Source: Flavobacterium solisilvae
Lineage (GTDB): Bacteria > Bacteroidota > Bacteroidia > Flavobacteriales > Flavobacteriaceae
Direction of reading: 5' to 3'
Length of the DNA: 64,000 bases
NCBI RefSeq assembly: GCF_012911605.1
Contig: NZ_JAAMPT010000203.1
Coordinates: forward strand, 84,074-148,073
The notes below the pieces were generated by a model. It saw nothing but the letters and a program-made list of their open reading frames with translations. It did not search any database and was not told where the DNA came from. Each line of letters starts with the position of its first letter. Within the stretch, counting starts at the first letter, position 1. Of the stretch, positions 53,782 to 62,722 are shown in pieces. The position numbers were made by a program, and so were the translations under genes.

Positions 53782-54780
53782 ATGAAAATAATTTCGATAA
53801 ATCCACAGTCTAATCAGCCGAAGTACAAGCAAATAGTACTTTCGGTAGAAATTGCCATAGCTGAAAAAAGGTTGCAGCGCAACGACAAATTGCCATCGGT
53901 GAATAAAGTAAGTTTAGAGTTCTCCATTTCGCGAGATACGGTTTTATTGGCGTATGAAGAATTAAAAAAACGCGGTATTATTTATGCCATTTTGGGGAAA
54001 GGATATTATGTAAAAAGTGTGGAATTTAGTTTTGAACAACGTATATTTTTGCTTTTTGATGAGCTGAATGCTTTTAAAGAAGATATTTATAATTCGTTTT
54101 TGGAAGTGATGGACAACAAGGCACAAATTGATATTTTCTTTCATCATTTTAATATAGACATGTTCAAAAAATTGATTAATGAAAGTAACGGAAACTATTC
54201 AAAATACATTATTATGCCAACCAATTTGGTCGATGCCGCAAAGGTTATAAAAACGTTGCCCAAACAAGATGTTTACATTTTAGATCAAACTAATAATGAC
54301 TTAAATGATTATCCATCGGTTCATCAAAATTTTATTGAAGACATGCAAAATGGTTTGATGAAAGGAAAATCACTTCTCGAAAAATACAGAAAATTGATTT
54401 TGATTTTTCCTGGTAACAAAGAACCGGTTGGTATGGTTGATGGATTTCGACTTTTTTGCACACAAAACAATTTTAATCATCAAGTTATTACTTCATTTGA
54501 AGAGCAAATTATCCATAAAGGAGATGTTTTTATTATTCCAACCGATAGGCATTTGGTTGATGTAATTGAGCAATCTAAGAAGCAAAATTTACAAATTGGG
54601 AAAGATTTTGGCATCATTTCGTATAACGATACTCCGTTAAAAAAAGTAGTTGAAAATGGGATTACCACTATTTCAACTGATTTTAAAATAATGGGGAAAA
54701 CGCTTGCCGAAATGTTGCTTCATTCGAAGAAAGAGCAAATAAAAAACCCATCGGATTTAATTATTCGACATTCGTTATAA
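53782..54780 (+). CDS. GntR-family transcriptional regulator with sugar-binding-type domain
   Basis: 332 residues. N-terminal winged helix about 1-75 (KYKQIVLSVEIAIAEKRLQRNDKLPSVNKVSLEFSISRDTVLLAYEELKK). The rest resembles a periplasmic-binding-protein/LacI-like ligand domain (about 95-330) with INIFFHHFN-like and IISYNDTPL segments, as in AraR/GntR-type regulators of sugar use in Flavobacterium. It is divergent from the galactan operon, with the candidate operators between. The likely inducer is galactose or a galacto-oligosaccharide; this is inference. Confidence 0.85.
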   Translation: MKIISINPQSNQPKYKQIVLSVEIAIAEKRLQRNDKLPSVNKVSLEFSISRDTVLLAYEELKKRGIIYAILGKGYYVKSVEFSFEQRIFLLFDELNAFKEDIYNSFLEVMDNKAQIDIFFHHFNIDMFKKLINESNGNYSKYIIMPTNLVDAAKVIKTLPKQDVYILDQTNNDLNDYPSVHQNFIEDMQNGLMKGKSLLEKYRKLILIFPGNKEPVGMVDGFRLFCTQNNFNHQVITSFEEQIIHKGDVFIIPTDRHLVDVIEQSKKQNLQIGKDFGIISYNDTPLKKVVENGITTISTDFKIMGKTLAEMLLHSKKEQIKNPSDLIIRHSL

Positions 54781-54784
54781 ATTA

Positions 54785-54812
54785 AAAAGCACAACGTAAT
54801 GGTTGTGCTTTT
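54785..54812. terminator. Bidirectional terminator between the GntR gene and the M13 peptidase gene
   Basis: AAAAGCACAAC and GTTGTGCTTTT are perfect 11-base arms with a 6-base loop, between convergent genes. Confidence 0.8.
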
Positions 54813-54831
54813 CGTTTACTTTCAAAAAATG

Positions 54832-56847
54832 TTACCAAATTTTAACTCGTTTTTCTGGAGCTAAATATAATTTATTCGTTGGTTTTACGTCAAAAGCTTC
54901 GTAGAATTCAGGAATGTTACGAACGGTTCCGTTCACACGAAAACGCGCTGGTGAATGTGGATCAGAATTGATTTGGTTACGCAATGCTTCGTCACGTGAT
55001 TTTTCTTTCCAAACTTGTCCCCAACCTAAGAATACACGTTGAATTCCGGTGTAACCATCAAGAACTGGAGCTTCTTTTCCGTTTAATGATGCTTTGTAGG
55101 CTTTTAATGCGATGCTTAATCCGCCTAAATCTCCAATATTTTCACCTAAAGTAAATTCGCCATTTACATGTAAACCTGGTAACGCTTCAAAGCTGTTGTA
55201 TTGCTCGATTAGCGCGCTAGTTTTTGCTTTGAAAGCGGTAAGGTCTTTTTCAGTCCACCAGTTTCTCATTACGCCATCGCCATCGAAAGTACTTCCTTGG
55301 TCGTCAAACCCGTGACCGATTTCGTGACCGATAACCGCTCCAATACCACCATAGTTTACCGCATCATCGGCATTCAAATCGAAGAAAGGCGGTTGTAAAA
55401 TAGCGGCTGGAAACACGATTTCGTTTACTGTTGGGTTGTAGTAAGCGTTTACGGTTTGCGGAGTCATTCCCCATTCGGTTTTATCTACTGGTTTTCCTAG
55501 TTTTTCTAAGTTACGCTTGTATTCAAATTCTCCCGCACGTTGAATGTTCCCAAACAAGTCGTTTTTATTGATTTTAACGCTACTATAGTCTTTCCATTTG
55601 TCAGGATAACCAATTTTAACGATGAATTTATCTACTTTTTTCAACGCTTCTTTTTTGGTGTCTTCACTCATCCAGTCGAGTTTTTTGATGCTTTCACCAT
55701 AAGCTTTCAGGAGATTTTTAACCATAACGGTCATTTTTTCTTTGGCTTCTGGCTTGAAATGTTTTTCTACATATAGTTTTCCAATCATTTCACCTAAGCC
55801 ATTGCTCACTGTTGATACTGCGCGTTTCCAGTCTTCGCGTTGTTTTTCTGTCCCGTTGAGAATTTTTCCATTAAATTCAAATTGTTGGTTGTCTAATTCC
55901 GTGGTTAAATAGGCAGAAGTAGCATTAATTACGCTCCATTTTAGGAATGTTTTCCAAGTGTCGATAGGTGTTTTTTGGATAATTCCATCAAGATTTTTTT
56001 GAAAATTCACTTGAGCAATAATGGCTGATTTCTCTTTTCCAACACCAGCTTTTTCCATCATAGCTGCCCAATTGAAATTTGGCATCAATGTTTTAAAATC
56101 TTCCACTTTATAAGGATTGTACAACTTTGTCATGTCGCGGTTGTCTTCTTTGCGTTGGTGAATTTTAGCGATTTCGGTTTCTAAAGCAAAGATTTTAGCT
56201 GCATTTTCATCTGGATTTTCAATGCCAGAAAGTTGTAGCATTTTTTCCAAATGTGTTTTATAAGCCGTTCTAATTTTGACCATTGCTGCATCATTAGAAA
56301 GATAATAATCTCTGTCTGGTAACGAAATTCCGCCTTGCCAAGTTACTAATGAGTATTTGTTTGGATCTTTGAAGTCATTGTAAACCGAAAATTGAAAAGG
56401 AATGTTGTATCCGTTTCTATTAGCATAACCAAAATAACTCGCTAAACTGTTGTAATCGGTAATCGCATCGATGGCAACGAACTCATTTTGAAGAGGTTTT
56501 AACCCAATAGCATCGCGACCTTTTCTGTCCATATAAGAAGCGAAGAAATCGCCAATTTTTTGTGCATCAGAACCTTCTGCATTATTGCCTTTTGCAGCTT
56601 CTTCGATGATGGCTTTTACATCTTTTTCAGATTTGTCCAATAGCATGTCAAATGCGCCATAGGATGACTTATCTGCTGGAATTTTTGTGTTTTTGCTCCA
56701 AGTTCCGTTTACATAAGCATCAAAGTCATCGCCAGGATTTACAAGAGTATCCATGTCTTTTTTGGAAATTCCCGATGCTATTTCTTTTTGGTTACAACTG
56801 CTTATTACCAAGCAAAATGTAGCCATTGATAGAATAGATTTTTTCAT
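54832..56847 (-). CDS. M13 (neprilysin/PepO-like) metallopeptidase lipoprotein
   Basis: 671 residues, lipoprotein signal with lipobox ISSC. Catalytic zinc motif VIGHEIGHGFDD; the third ligand Glu lies in GENIGDLGG; the substrate-binding motif NAYYNPTVNEIVFPAA precedes them, and the C-terminal RFRVNGTVRN and W fit the family. N-terminal domain about 30-430 is alpha-helical. M13 enzymes digest small peptides up to about 40 residues outside the cytoplasm. It stands alone between a terminator and a divergent gene. Confidence 0.93.
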   Translation of the reverse strand: MKKSILSMATFCLVISSCNQKEIASGISKKDMDTLVNPGDDFDAYVNGTWSKNTKIPADKSSYGAFDMLLDKSEKDVKAIIEEAAKGNNAEGSDAQKIGDFFASYMDRKGRDAIGLKPLQNEFVAIDAITDYNSLASYFGYANRNGYNIPFQFSVYNDFKDPNKYSLVTWQGGISLPDRDYYLSNDAAMVKIRTAYKTHLEKMLQLSGIENPDENAAKIFALETEIAKIHQRKEDNRDMTKLYNPYKVEDFKTLMPNFNWAAMMEKAGVGKEKSAIIAQVNFQKNLDGIIQKTPIDTWKTFLKWSVINATSAYLTTELDNQQFEFNGKILNGTEKQREDWKRAVSTVSNGLGEMIGKLYVEKHFKPEAKEKMTVMVKNLLKAYGESIKKLDWMSEDTKKEALKKVDKFIVKIGYPDKWKDYSSVKINKNDLFGNIQRAGEFEYKRNLEKLGKPVDKTEWGMTPQTVNAYYNPTVNEIVFPAAILQPPFFDLNADDAVNYGGIGAVIGHEIGHGFDDQGSTFDGDGVMRNWWTEKDLTAFKAKTSALIEQYNSFEALPGLHVNGEFTLGENIGDLGGLSIALKAYKASLNGKEAPVLDGYTGIQRVFLGWGQVWKEKSRDEALRNQINSDPHSPARFRVNGTVRNIPEFYEAFDVKPTNKLYLAPEKRVKIW

Positions 56848-56943
56848 TGAAGTTTGTTTTTGAATTAGCTCAGATAATTAATCTTTTAAAGATAGTAGTA
56901 GTGAAAAGTATAAAAGTGTTACATTTACTTTTCAATTTTTAAT

Positions 56944-57903
56944 ATGAAAAATCAAGATATAAAAATTCTCCATATAGACAATAATCATCCATTACTTTGG
57001 GAGCAATTGGAACAAACGGGTTTTCAAAACGAAGCTGATTTTACTTCTTCTAAAGCAGAAATTGAAGAAAAAATCAATGAATATCATGGAATCGTTATTC
57101 GCAGTCGATTTAAAATTGACAAAACATTTATCGACAAAGCGGTTAATTTGAAATTTATAGCTCGTGTTGGTGCTGGATTGGAAAGTATTGATTGTGAATA
57201 TGCCGAAGCTAAAAACATTCACCTTATTGCCGCACCAGAAGGCAATCGAAATGCAGTAGGCGAACATGCCTTGGGAATGTTGCTATCGTTGATGAACAAA
57301 TTAAATCGAGCCGATAAGTTAGTTCGTGAAGGTAAATGGATTCGTGAAGGTAATCGTGGCTATGAACTGGAAGGAAAAACGATTGGAATTATTGGTTATG
57401 GTAACATGGGTAAATCATTTGCCAAAAAATTAAAAGGATTTGATGTAAAAGTTCTATGTTATGATATACAAGATAATGTATCTGATGAAAATGCCAAACA
57501 AGTTTCGTTAACTGAATTACAACAAAAAAGTGACGTGTTGAGTTTGCATATTCCATGGACTCCTGAAACCGATAAAATGATCAATTCGGAGTTTATCAAT
57601 CAATTTGCAAAATCGTTTTGGTTCATCAATACTTCTCGAGGCAAAAATGTAGTAACTGATGATTTAGTTGATGCATTGCAATCAGGAAAAGTTCTTGGTG
57701 CTGGACTAGATGTTTTGGAATATGAAAAACTTTCGTTTGAAAATCTTTTTATTGATACTGAAAAACCTAAAGCATTTGAGTATTTGCTTCAAGCCGAAAA
57801 CGTATTGTTAACGCCACATATTGCGGGTTGGACATTTGAAAGTCACGAAAAATTAGCGCAGACTATAGTAGATAAAATTATTTCATTCTCGAATAAGTTG
57901 TAA
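56944..57903 (+). CDS. D-isomer-specific 2-hydroxyacid dehydrogenase
   Basis: 319 residues. NAD-binding domain with GIIGYGNMGKSFAKKLKGFD in the middle, catalytic Arg in FINTSRGKNVV, Glu in LGAGLDVLEYE and His in LLTPHIAGWT. It is of the phosphoglycerate dehydrogenase-like subgroup without the C-terminal ACT domain, so it may act on another D-hydroxyacid. Substrate not determined. The next gene on the strand is a TM2 protein 69 bases downstream. Confidence 0.88.
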   Translation: MKNQDIKILHIDNNHPLLWEQLEQTGFQNEADFTSSKAEIEEKINEYHGIVIRSRFKIDKTFIDKAVNLKFIARVGAGLESIDCEYAEAKNIHLIAAPEGNRNAVGEHALGMLLSLMNKLNRADKLVREGKWIREGNRGYELEGKTIGIIGYGNMGKSFAKKLKGFDVKVLCYDIQDNVSDENAKQVSLTELQQKSDVLSLHIPWTPETDKMINSEFINQFAKSFWFINTSRGKNVVTDDLVDALQSGKVLGAGLDVLEYEKLSFENLFIDTEKPKAFEYLLQAENVLLTPHIAGWTFESHEKLAQTIVDKIISFSNKL

Positions 57904-57972
57904 TAAAAATAGTTTTAAAATATCAGAATTTTATATATTCGTATCAACTAATCAAAAAAAAACAAAGAACAA

Positions 57973-58251
57973 ATGGAAGTAACTCGACCAAACGAAGATT
58001 GGAATAATCCAAAACCTCAGCAAGAAAATAAAAAAGTTGTTGCTGGAATTTTTGCCTTATTATTAGGTTCATTAGGAATTCATAAATTTTATTTAGGATA
58101 CACAACTGAAGGTATTATACAAATTGTTATTAGTATTGTAACTTGTGGAATTGGAGGAATTATTCCTTTTGTTGAAGGAATTCTTTATTTAGTAAAAAGT
58201 GATGAAGAATTTTATCAAACTTATCAAGTAGGCAAAAAAGGTTGGTTTTAG
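57973..58251 (+). CDS. TM2 domain membrane protein
   Basis: 92 residues: a short polar N-terminus, then KVVAGIFALLLGSLGIHKFYLGYTTEGIIQI, the TM2 signature with two membrane helices and the HKFYLGY turn, then a second hydrophobic stretch (CGIGGIIPFVEGILYL) and a polar tail. TM2 proteins are widespread and of unknown role. It is followed after 17 bases by the DUF805 gene, probably as one operon. Confidence 0.88.
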   Translation: MEVTRPNEDWNNPKPQQENKKVVAGIFALLLGSLGIHKFYLGYTTEGIIQIVISIVTCGIGGIIPFVEGILYLVKSDEEFYQTYQVGKKGWF

Positions 58252-58268
58252 TTCTCTAAATAAATTAT

Positions 58269-58757
58269 ATGAATTGGTACAAAAAAGTAGTTTTTGAGAA
58301 TTATGCTAATTTCAATGGCAGAGCAAGACGTTCAGAATATTGGTATTTTATATTGTTTAATGCTTTATTTTCATTAGCATTAACAATCATAGACGATTTG
58401 TTAGGAATTAATTTTGGATCTGCTGAGTCTGGAATTTTAAGTACAATATATAGTTTAGCTGTTTTCATTCCATCATTAGCAGTTTCCGTTAGACGTTTGC
58501 ACGATATAGGAAAAAGTGGTTGGTTATTATTAATTGCTTATGGCTCAATTATATTTTTAGCCGCTTTACTACTTTTAGGAAGTTTTATGCATGCTTTTGA
58601 TTCGTCTCCCTTCATAATAATATTTGCACTTTTGATAATTGCGGTTGCCATTTGGTTATTAATACTGTTTTGTACCGAAGGTGATGATTTTACTAACAAA
58701 TATGGTCCCGATCCAAAAGCTTTTAACGAAGAGATTGACGAAATAGGAAATGAATAA
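58269..58757 (+). CDS. DUF805 family membrane protein
   Basis: 162 residues with four hydrophobic segments. The family signature is present: FNGRARRSEYWYFILF near the N-terminus and RRLHDIGKSGWLLLI at about 78-92, with FCTEGDDFTNKYGPDP at the end. DUF805 function is unknown; it is often paired with TM2 genes. It ends before a rho-independent hairpin. Confidence 0.9.
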   Translation: MNWYKKVVFENYANFNGRARRSEYWYFILFNALFSLALTIIDDLLGINFGSAESGILSTIYSLAVFIPSLAVSVRRLHDIGKSGWLLLIAYGSIIFLAALLLLGSFMHAFDSSPFIIIFALLIIAVAIWLLILFCTEGDDFTNKYGPDPKAFNEEIDEIGNE

Positions 58758-58769
58758 ATAAAACAAAAG

Positions 58770-58800
58770 CTCCAAAAAATTGAATTTTGGAGTTTTTTTT
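58770..58800 (+). terminator. Terminator after the TM2-DUF805 pair
   Basis: CTCCAAAA at 58770-58777 and TTTTGGAG at 58785-58792 with a loop of about 7 bases, then a T-run. Confidence 0.75.
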
Positions 58801-58819
58801 ATAGTATTGTTTTTTTGAA

Positions 58820-60622
58820 TTATTGCTTTTCTTTCTTTTCCAGTTCCGCCTGAAATTCTTCCATTACAGGTTTCATCGTGCTTTCGGGTAAATCAGCAAT
58901 GCGGATGTACATTAATCCATCAACCGAATTGTTAAACATTGGATCAACATTAAACGCAACCACGCGCGCATTTTGTTTGATATACTTTTTAATCAAAACC
59001 GGTAAACGCAAACTTCCTGGTTCAATTTCGTCAATAATTTTGTCAAATTTATTCAAATCGGCTTCCGTTTCATTGAATAGAAAATCTTTATCGGCATCTT
59101 TTAGTTTTACCTTAAATTCTTTCTTTGGATGAATATATTGCGCTACATAAGGATCATAATAATGTGATTTCATGAACTCAATCATCAGCGATTTAGAAAA
59201 ATCGGTAAATTGATTACTAATACTAACGCCGCCAATTAAATATTTATGTTCCGGATGACGTAATGTGGTATGAACAATTCCTTTCCAAAGCAAAAACAAC
59301 GGCATCGGTTTTTGTTGGTATTCTTTGATGATAAAAGCTCTACCCATTTCGATAGATTTTGACATCATATCATATAATTCGGGTTCAAAACGGAACAAAT
59401 CTTGAAGATAAAATCCTTCTATTCCATATTTTGGATAAATCTCCGAACCCAATCCCATGCGATAAGCACCAGCAATTACTTGTGCATCATCATCCCAAAG
59501 AAACATGTGATGGTAATATTGGTCATATTGATCCAAGTCTATCGATTCATTTGTTCCTTCGCCAACTTCTCTAAATGTAATTTCTCTTAAACGACCAATT
59601 TCGTGCAGAATATTTGGAATTTTATCTGCCGAAACAAAATATACTTGATAATTTTTGCTTTGCGTTAATCGATAATCGCCTTTTTTTAGTTCTTCAATTT
59701 CTTTCAGAATTTCCTCGTGATTAGCAGGTTTTACAATCTGTTTAGGAGGTTTTGGCGCTTTTAAATTTAAGTTTACTGGATTGAGCAATTTGCTATCTTC
59801 ATCGTCAAATGAATTAGCAAGCATATAGGTTTTTTTTCTTAAAAACTCTGAATATTCTTCAATACTTTGATGCTCGTTTTGTTCAGCAACTGAAATAGGT
59901 TTTCCAATTCTAACCTTAATCACTCTATCTTTTTGCGTCAACAATTCCGAAGGTAATTTAGCCGTTCGAAGTGTGTCATCAATTTTAGAGAGAAAATAAA
60001 AAAGTTTACTGTTTTTAGCATGAAAATAAATCGGAACAACTGGAACTTGCGCTTTTCTAATTACTTTTATTGCGCCTTCTTCCCAAGGTTTATCGACCAT
60101 TAATTTTCCGTCTTTATAAGTAGAAACTTCGCCAGCAGGAAACATTCCAAGTGGTTTTCCATCGCTCAAATGGCGGAGCGTTTCCTTAATTCCAATCACG
60201 CTTGATTTTGCATCTTTATGATTTTCAAACGGATTAACTGGCATTATATACGGTTTCATCGGCTCAATTCTATGCAATAAGAAATTAGCAATTATTTTAA
60301 AATTGGGTTCTCTTTCTAGCATTAATTTCAACAATAAAATACCGTCAATTCCACCAAGCGGATGATTGGAAACTGTGATGTAAGCGCCATCTTTGGGTAA
60401 ACGTTTTAAATCTTCTTCGGGAATCTCAAATTTTATTTGGAATTCGTCAAGAATAGCATTGAGAAATTCTACTTCACTGAGGTGTTTATTTCTATCGTAG
60501 ATTTTATTTAAAGTGGAAATTTTGAGTACTTTCATCAATAGCCAGCCAGAAAAAGTCCCGAAAATTCCATATTTATCAGCGTTTATTGCTTTTGCAACTT
60601 CTTTAGCAGTGACTAAACCCAT
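58820..60622 (-). CDS. olsF: Bifunctional acyltransferase, OlsF-like (ornithine lipid synthesis)
   Basis: 600 residues. The N-terminal half is a PlsC-type O-acyltransferase: VSNHPLGGIDG (NH-x4-D form), then FPAGEVSTYKDGKL and PVVPIYFHAK. The C-terminal half (about 310-600) is a GNAT-like N-acyltransferase: IGRLREITFREVGEG, IAGAYRMGLG, IEMGRAFIIKEYQ and LIGGVSISNQF. This fusion is the architecture of OlsF, which makes ornithine lipids in Flavobacterium johnsoniae and Serratia. A haemolysin-like label is also often used for such proteins. The substrate is inferred from the architecture. Confidence 0.75.
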   Translation of the reverse strand: MGLVTAKEVAKAINADKYGIFGTFSGWLLMKVLKISTLNKIYDRNKHLSEVEFLNAILDEFQIKFEIPEEDLKRLPKDGAYITVSNHPLGGIDGILLLKLMLEREPNFKIIANFLLHRIEPMKPYIMPVNPFENHKDAKSSVIGIKETLRHLSDGKPLGMFPAGEVSTYKDGKLMVDKPWEEGAIKVIRKAQVPVVPIYFHAKNSKLFYFLSKIDDTLRTAKLPSELLTQKDRVIKVRIGKPISVAEQNEHQSIEEYSEFLRKKTYMLANSFDDEDSKLLNPVNLNLKAPKPPKQIVKPANHEEILKEIEELKKGDYRLTQSKNYQVYFVSADKIPNILHEIGRLREITFREVGEGTNESIDLDQYDQYYHHMFLWDDDAQVIAGAYRMGLGSEIYPKYGIEGFYLQDLFRFEPELYDMMSKSIEMGRAFIIKEYQQKPMPLFLLWKGIVHTTLRHPEHKYLIGGVSISNQFTDFSKSLMIEFMKSHYYDPYVAQYIHPKKEFKVKLKDADKDFLFNETEADLNKFDKIIDEIEPGSLRLPVLIKKYIKQNARVVAFNVDPMFNNSVDGLMYIRIADLPESTMKPVMEEFQAELEKKEKQ

Positions 60623-60784
60623 GTTTTGTTTTTATTGTTTTGAGCAAGAAACAAAGATAATAATTCTATTCAAACAGCATCAGTAAATTGTTAGAATTGC
60701 AATTTAATTTTATGGTGATAAGTTTGTTGAAAAAGTTACTAAATTTTAGCATTTGTTTTAGTTATTTTTAGGGAAATTTGAAAC

Positions 60785-61546
60785 ATGAAGATAATTTCTT
60801 ATAACGTAAACGGAATTCGAGCCGCGATTACCAAAGGTTTTCTCGATTGGCTACAACAAGCAAATCCCGATGTAATTTGCTTGCAAGAAATAAAAGCCAC
60901 TGAAGATCAAATTCCTGTGATGGAAATTCAATTGGCAGGTTATCCGTATCAATATTATTTTTCGGCACAAAAAAAAGGATATTCTGGAGTTGCAATTTTG
61001 TCAAAAATTGAACCCAAAAATATCGTTTTTGGAACCGGAATTGAACACATGGATTTTGAAGGAAGAAATCTAAGAGTTGATTTTGATGATGTTTCGGTGA
61101 TGAGTTTGTACTTACCATCGGGAACCAATATCGATAGATTAGACCATAAATTCAAGTATATGGATGATTTTCAGATTTATGTAGATAATTTGAAAAAAGA
61201 AATTCCAAATCTTATTATTTGTGGCGATTATAATATTTGTCATGAAGCCATTGATATTCATGATCCAATTCGAAATAAAACGGTTTCAGGATTTTTGCCC
61301 GAAGAACGAGCTTGGCTGGATGCATTTATGAAAAGTGGTTTTGTAGATACGTTTCGATTTTTTAACAAAGAACCAAACCATTATAGTTGGTGGAGTTATC
61401 GTGCCAATGCTAGAGAAAATAATAAAGGTTGGCGAATTGACTATTGTTTAGCTGCCGAAAACATGAAAGAACGCTTGAAAAGAGCTGTAATTTTGCCCGA
61501 AGCTAAGCATTCTGACCATTGTCCGGTTTTGGTAGAAATTGATTAA
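60785..61546 (+). CDS. xth: Exodeoxyribonuclease III
   Basis: 253 residues. EEP fold motifs: MKIISYNVNGIRAA (metal Asn), VICLQEIKATEDQ (catalytic Glu), VMSLYLPSG, CGDYNICHEAIDIHDP (Asp, Asn), and SDHCPVLVEID at the C-terminus. RIDYCLA and the WWSYR loop fit the AP-endonuclease branch. It repairs abasic sites and 3' blocked ends in base-excision repair. The start 17 bases after a TATTTTTA element; the OmpA-like gene follows. Confidence 0.93.
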   Translation: MKIISYNVNGIRAAITKGFLDWLQQANPDVICLQEIKATEDQIPVMEIQLAGYPYQYYFSAQKKGYSGVAILSKIEPKNIVFGTGIEHMDFEGRNLRVDFDDVSVMSLYLPSGTNIDRLDHKFKYMDDFQIYVDNLKKEIPNLIICGDYNICHEAIDIHDPIRNKTVSGFLPEERAWLDAFMKSGFVDTFRFFNKEPNHYSWWSYRANARENNKGWRIDYCLAAENMKERLKRAVILPEAKHSDHCPVLVEID

Positions 61547-61579
61547 AAACCCCAAATTAGTAATTATAAAAAGAACAAA

Positions 61580-62545
61580 ATGATTAAAAAAACAGTCTTG
61601 TTGACATTGCTTTTAGCATCGATGTCGTCGTGTGTTTCCAAAAAAATCTACAATGATTTAGAAAACAAATACACCGATTTGAAGAAAGAAAATCACAATT
61701 TAACCGATGAAAATGAAGAGCTAAAAAAAGCTAAAAATTTATTGGAAACCGATAAAGCTTCACTTGAATCAGAATTAGCAAAATTGAAAGCCGAACGCGA
61801 TAAATTGCAAACTGATTGTGCTGCCACAGCAAATAATTTGAAAACATTACAAGCTTCATATAATGCATTAGAGAAAAACAGCAACGATGCATTGGAAAGT
61901 AATATGAACAAAAACCGTGAGCTTTTGGCACAATTAGATGCCAAAGAAAAAGCATTGGCAGCAGAACAAAATCGCTTAAACAAACTTCGTTCAGAATTAG
62001 AATCAAGTTCAAAACGATTAAACGAATTAGAAAGCATGATTGCGGCCAAAGATGCAGCCATGAACAAATTGAAAGAAACCTTATCAAAAGCGTTGAATGC
62101 CTTTGAAGGAAAAGGTTTGACAGTGGAACATAAAAACGGGAAAGTATATGTTTCTATGGAAAATAAATTGTTGTTCCAAACCGGAAGTTGGGCTGTTGGT
62201 ACCGAAGGTAGAAAAGCCGTTGTTGAAGTTGGAAAAGTTTTGGCACAAAATCCAGATATTACTGTTTTAATCGAAGGTCATACTGATAACGACAAAATTC
62301 TTGGAAACATTGGTGGCGGAATTGAAAACAACTGGGATTTATCAACTAAAAGAGCAACCGCAATTGTAAATATTCTAGCCGAAAACAGCGGAATTAATAA
62401 ACAAAATTTAACGGCTGCTGGTCGTGGCGAATATGCACCAATTAAAGGAAATGATACCAGCGAAGGAAAGGCTAAAAACAGAAGAATTGAAATTATCCTA
62501 ACACCAAAATTGGACGAAATTTCAAAACTTTTGAATGAGTTTTAA
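61580..62545 (+). CDS. OmpA-family lipoprotein with coiled coil
   Basis: 321 residues. Lipoprotein signal with lipobox MSSC, then about 130 residues of heptad-patterned, charged helix (EELKKAKNLLETDKASLESE, KEKALAAEQNRLNKLRSELE) predicted as a coiled coil. The C-terminal OmpA/MotB domain (about 195-310) has TVLIEGHTDNDK with the peptidoglycan-binding Asp, and NRRIEIILTP with the Arg. It should bridge the outer membrane and cell wall. Two hairpins follow. Confidence 0.9.
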   Translation: MIKKTVLLTLLLASMSSCVSKKIYNDLENKYTDLKKENHNLTDENEELKKAKNLLETDKASLESELAKLKAERDKLQTDCAATANNLKTLQASYNALEKNSNDALESNMNKNRELLAQLDAKEKALAAEQNRLNKLRSELESSSKRLNELESMIAAKDAAMNKLKETLSKALNAFEGKGLTVEHKNGKVYVSMENKLLFQTGSWAVGTEGRKAVVEVGKVLAQNPDITVLIEGHTDNDKILGNIGGGIENNWDLSTKRATAIVNILAENSGINKQNLTAAGRGEYAPIKGNDTSEGKAKNRRIEIILTPKLDEISKLLNEF

Positions 62546-62556
62546 TTTGAAAAGTT

Positions 62557-62591
62557 AATACCTGCAAGGTTTTTTTAACCTTGTAGGTATT
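62557..62591. repeat. Imperfect inverted repeat after the OmpA-like gene
   Basis: AATACCTGCAAGGTT and AACCTTGTAGGTATT pair with one G-T wobble around a short T-rich loop. It lies between the stop codon and a separate terminator and resembles other intergenic flavobacterial hairpins. Confidence 0.6.
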
Positions 62592-62597
62592 GCCATA

Positions 62598-62630
62598 AAA
62601 AGGTTCCAAGATTTTTTTTGGAACTTTTTT
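62598..62630 (+). terminator. Terminator of the OmpA-like gene
   Basis: AAAAGGTTCCAA and TTGGAAC followed by a T-run form a stem with one mismatch and a loop of Ts. Confidence 0.6.
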
Positions 62631-62688
62631 TTATATAATTTGTTTCCAAAAAATCTGTTAATGAAAAAAGAAAAAGCGTTTAATGTTT

Positions 62689-62696
62689 TACTTTTG
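62689..62696 (+). promoter_or_regulatory. -7 element of tas
   Basis: TACTTTTG matches TAnnTTTG and lies 27 bases before the ATG at 62723. Confidence 0.5.
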
Positions 62697-62722
62697 CACT
62701 TTCAAAATCTACTCCATTTAAA

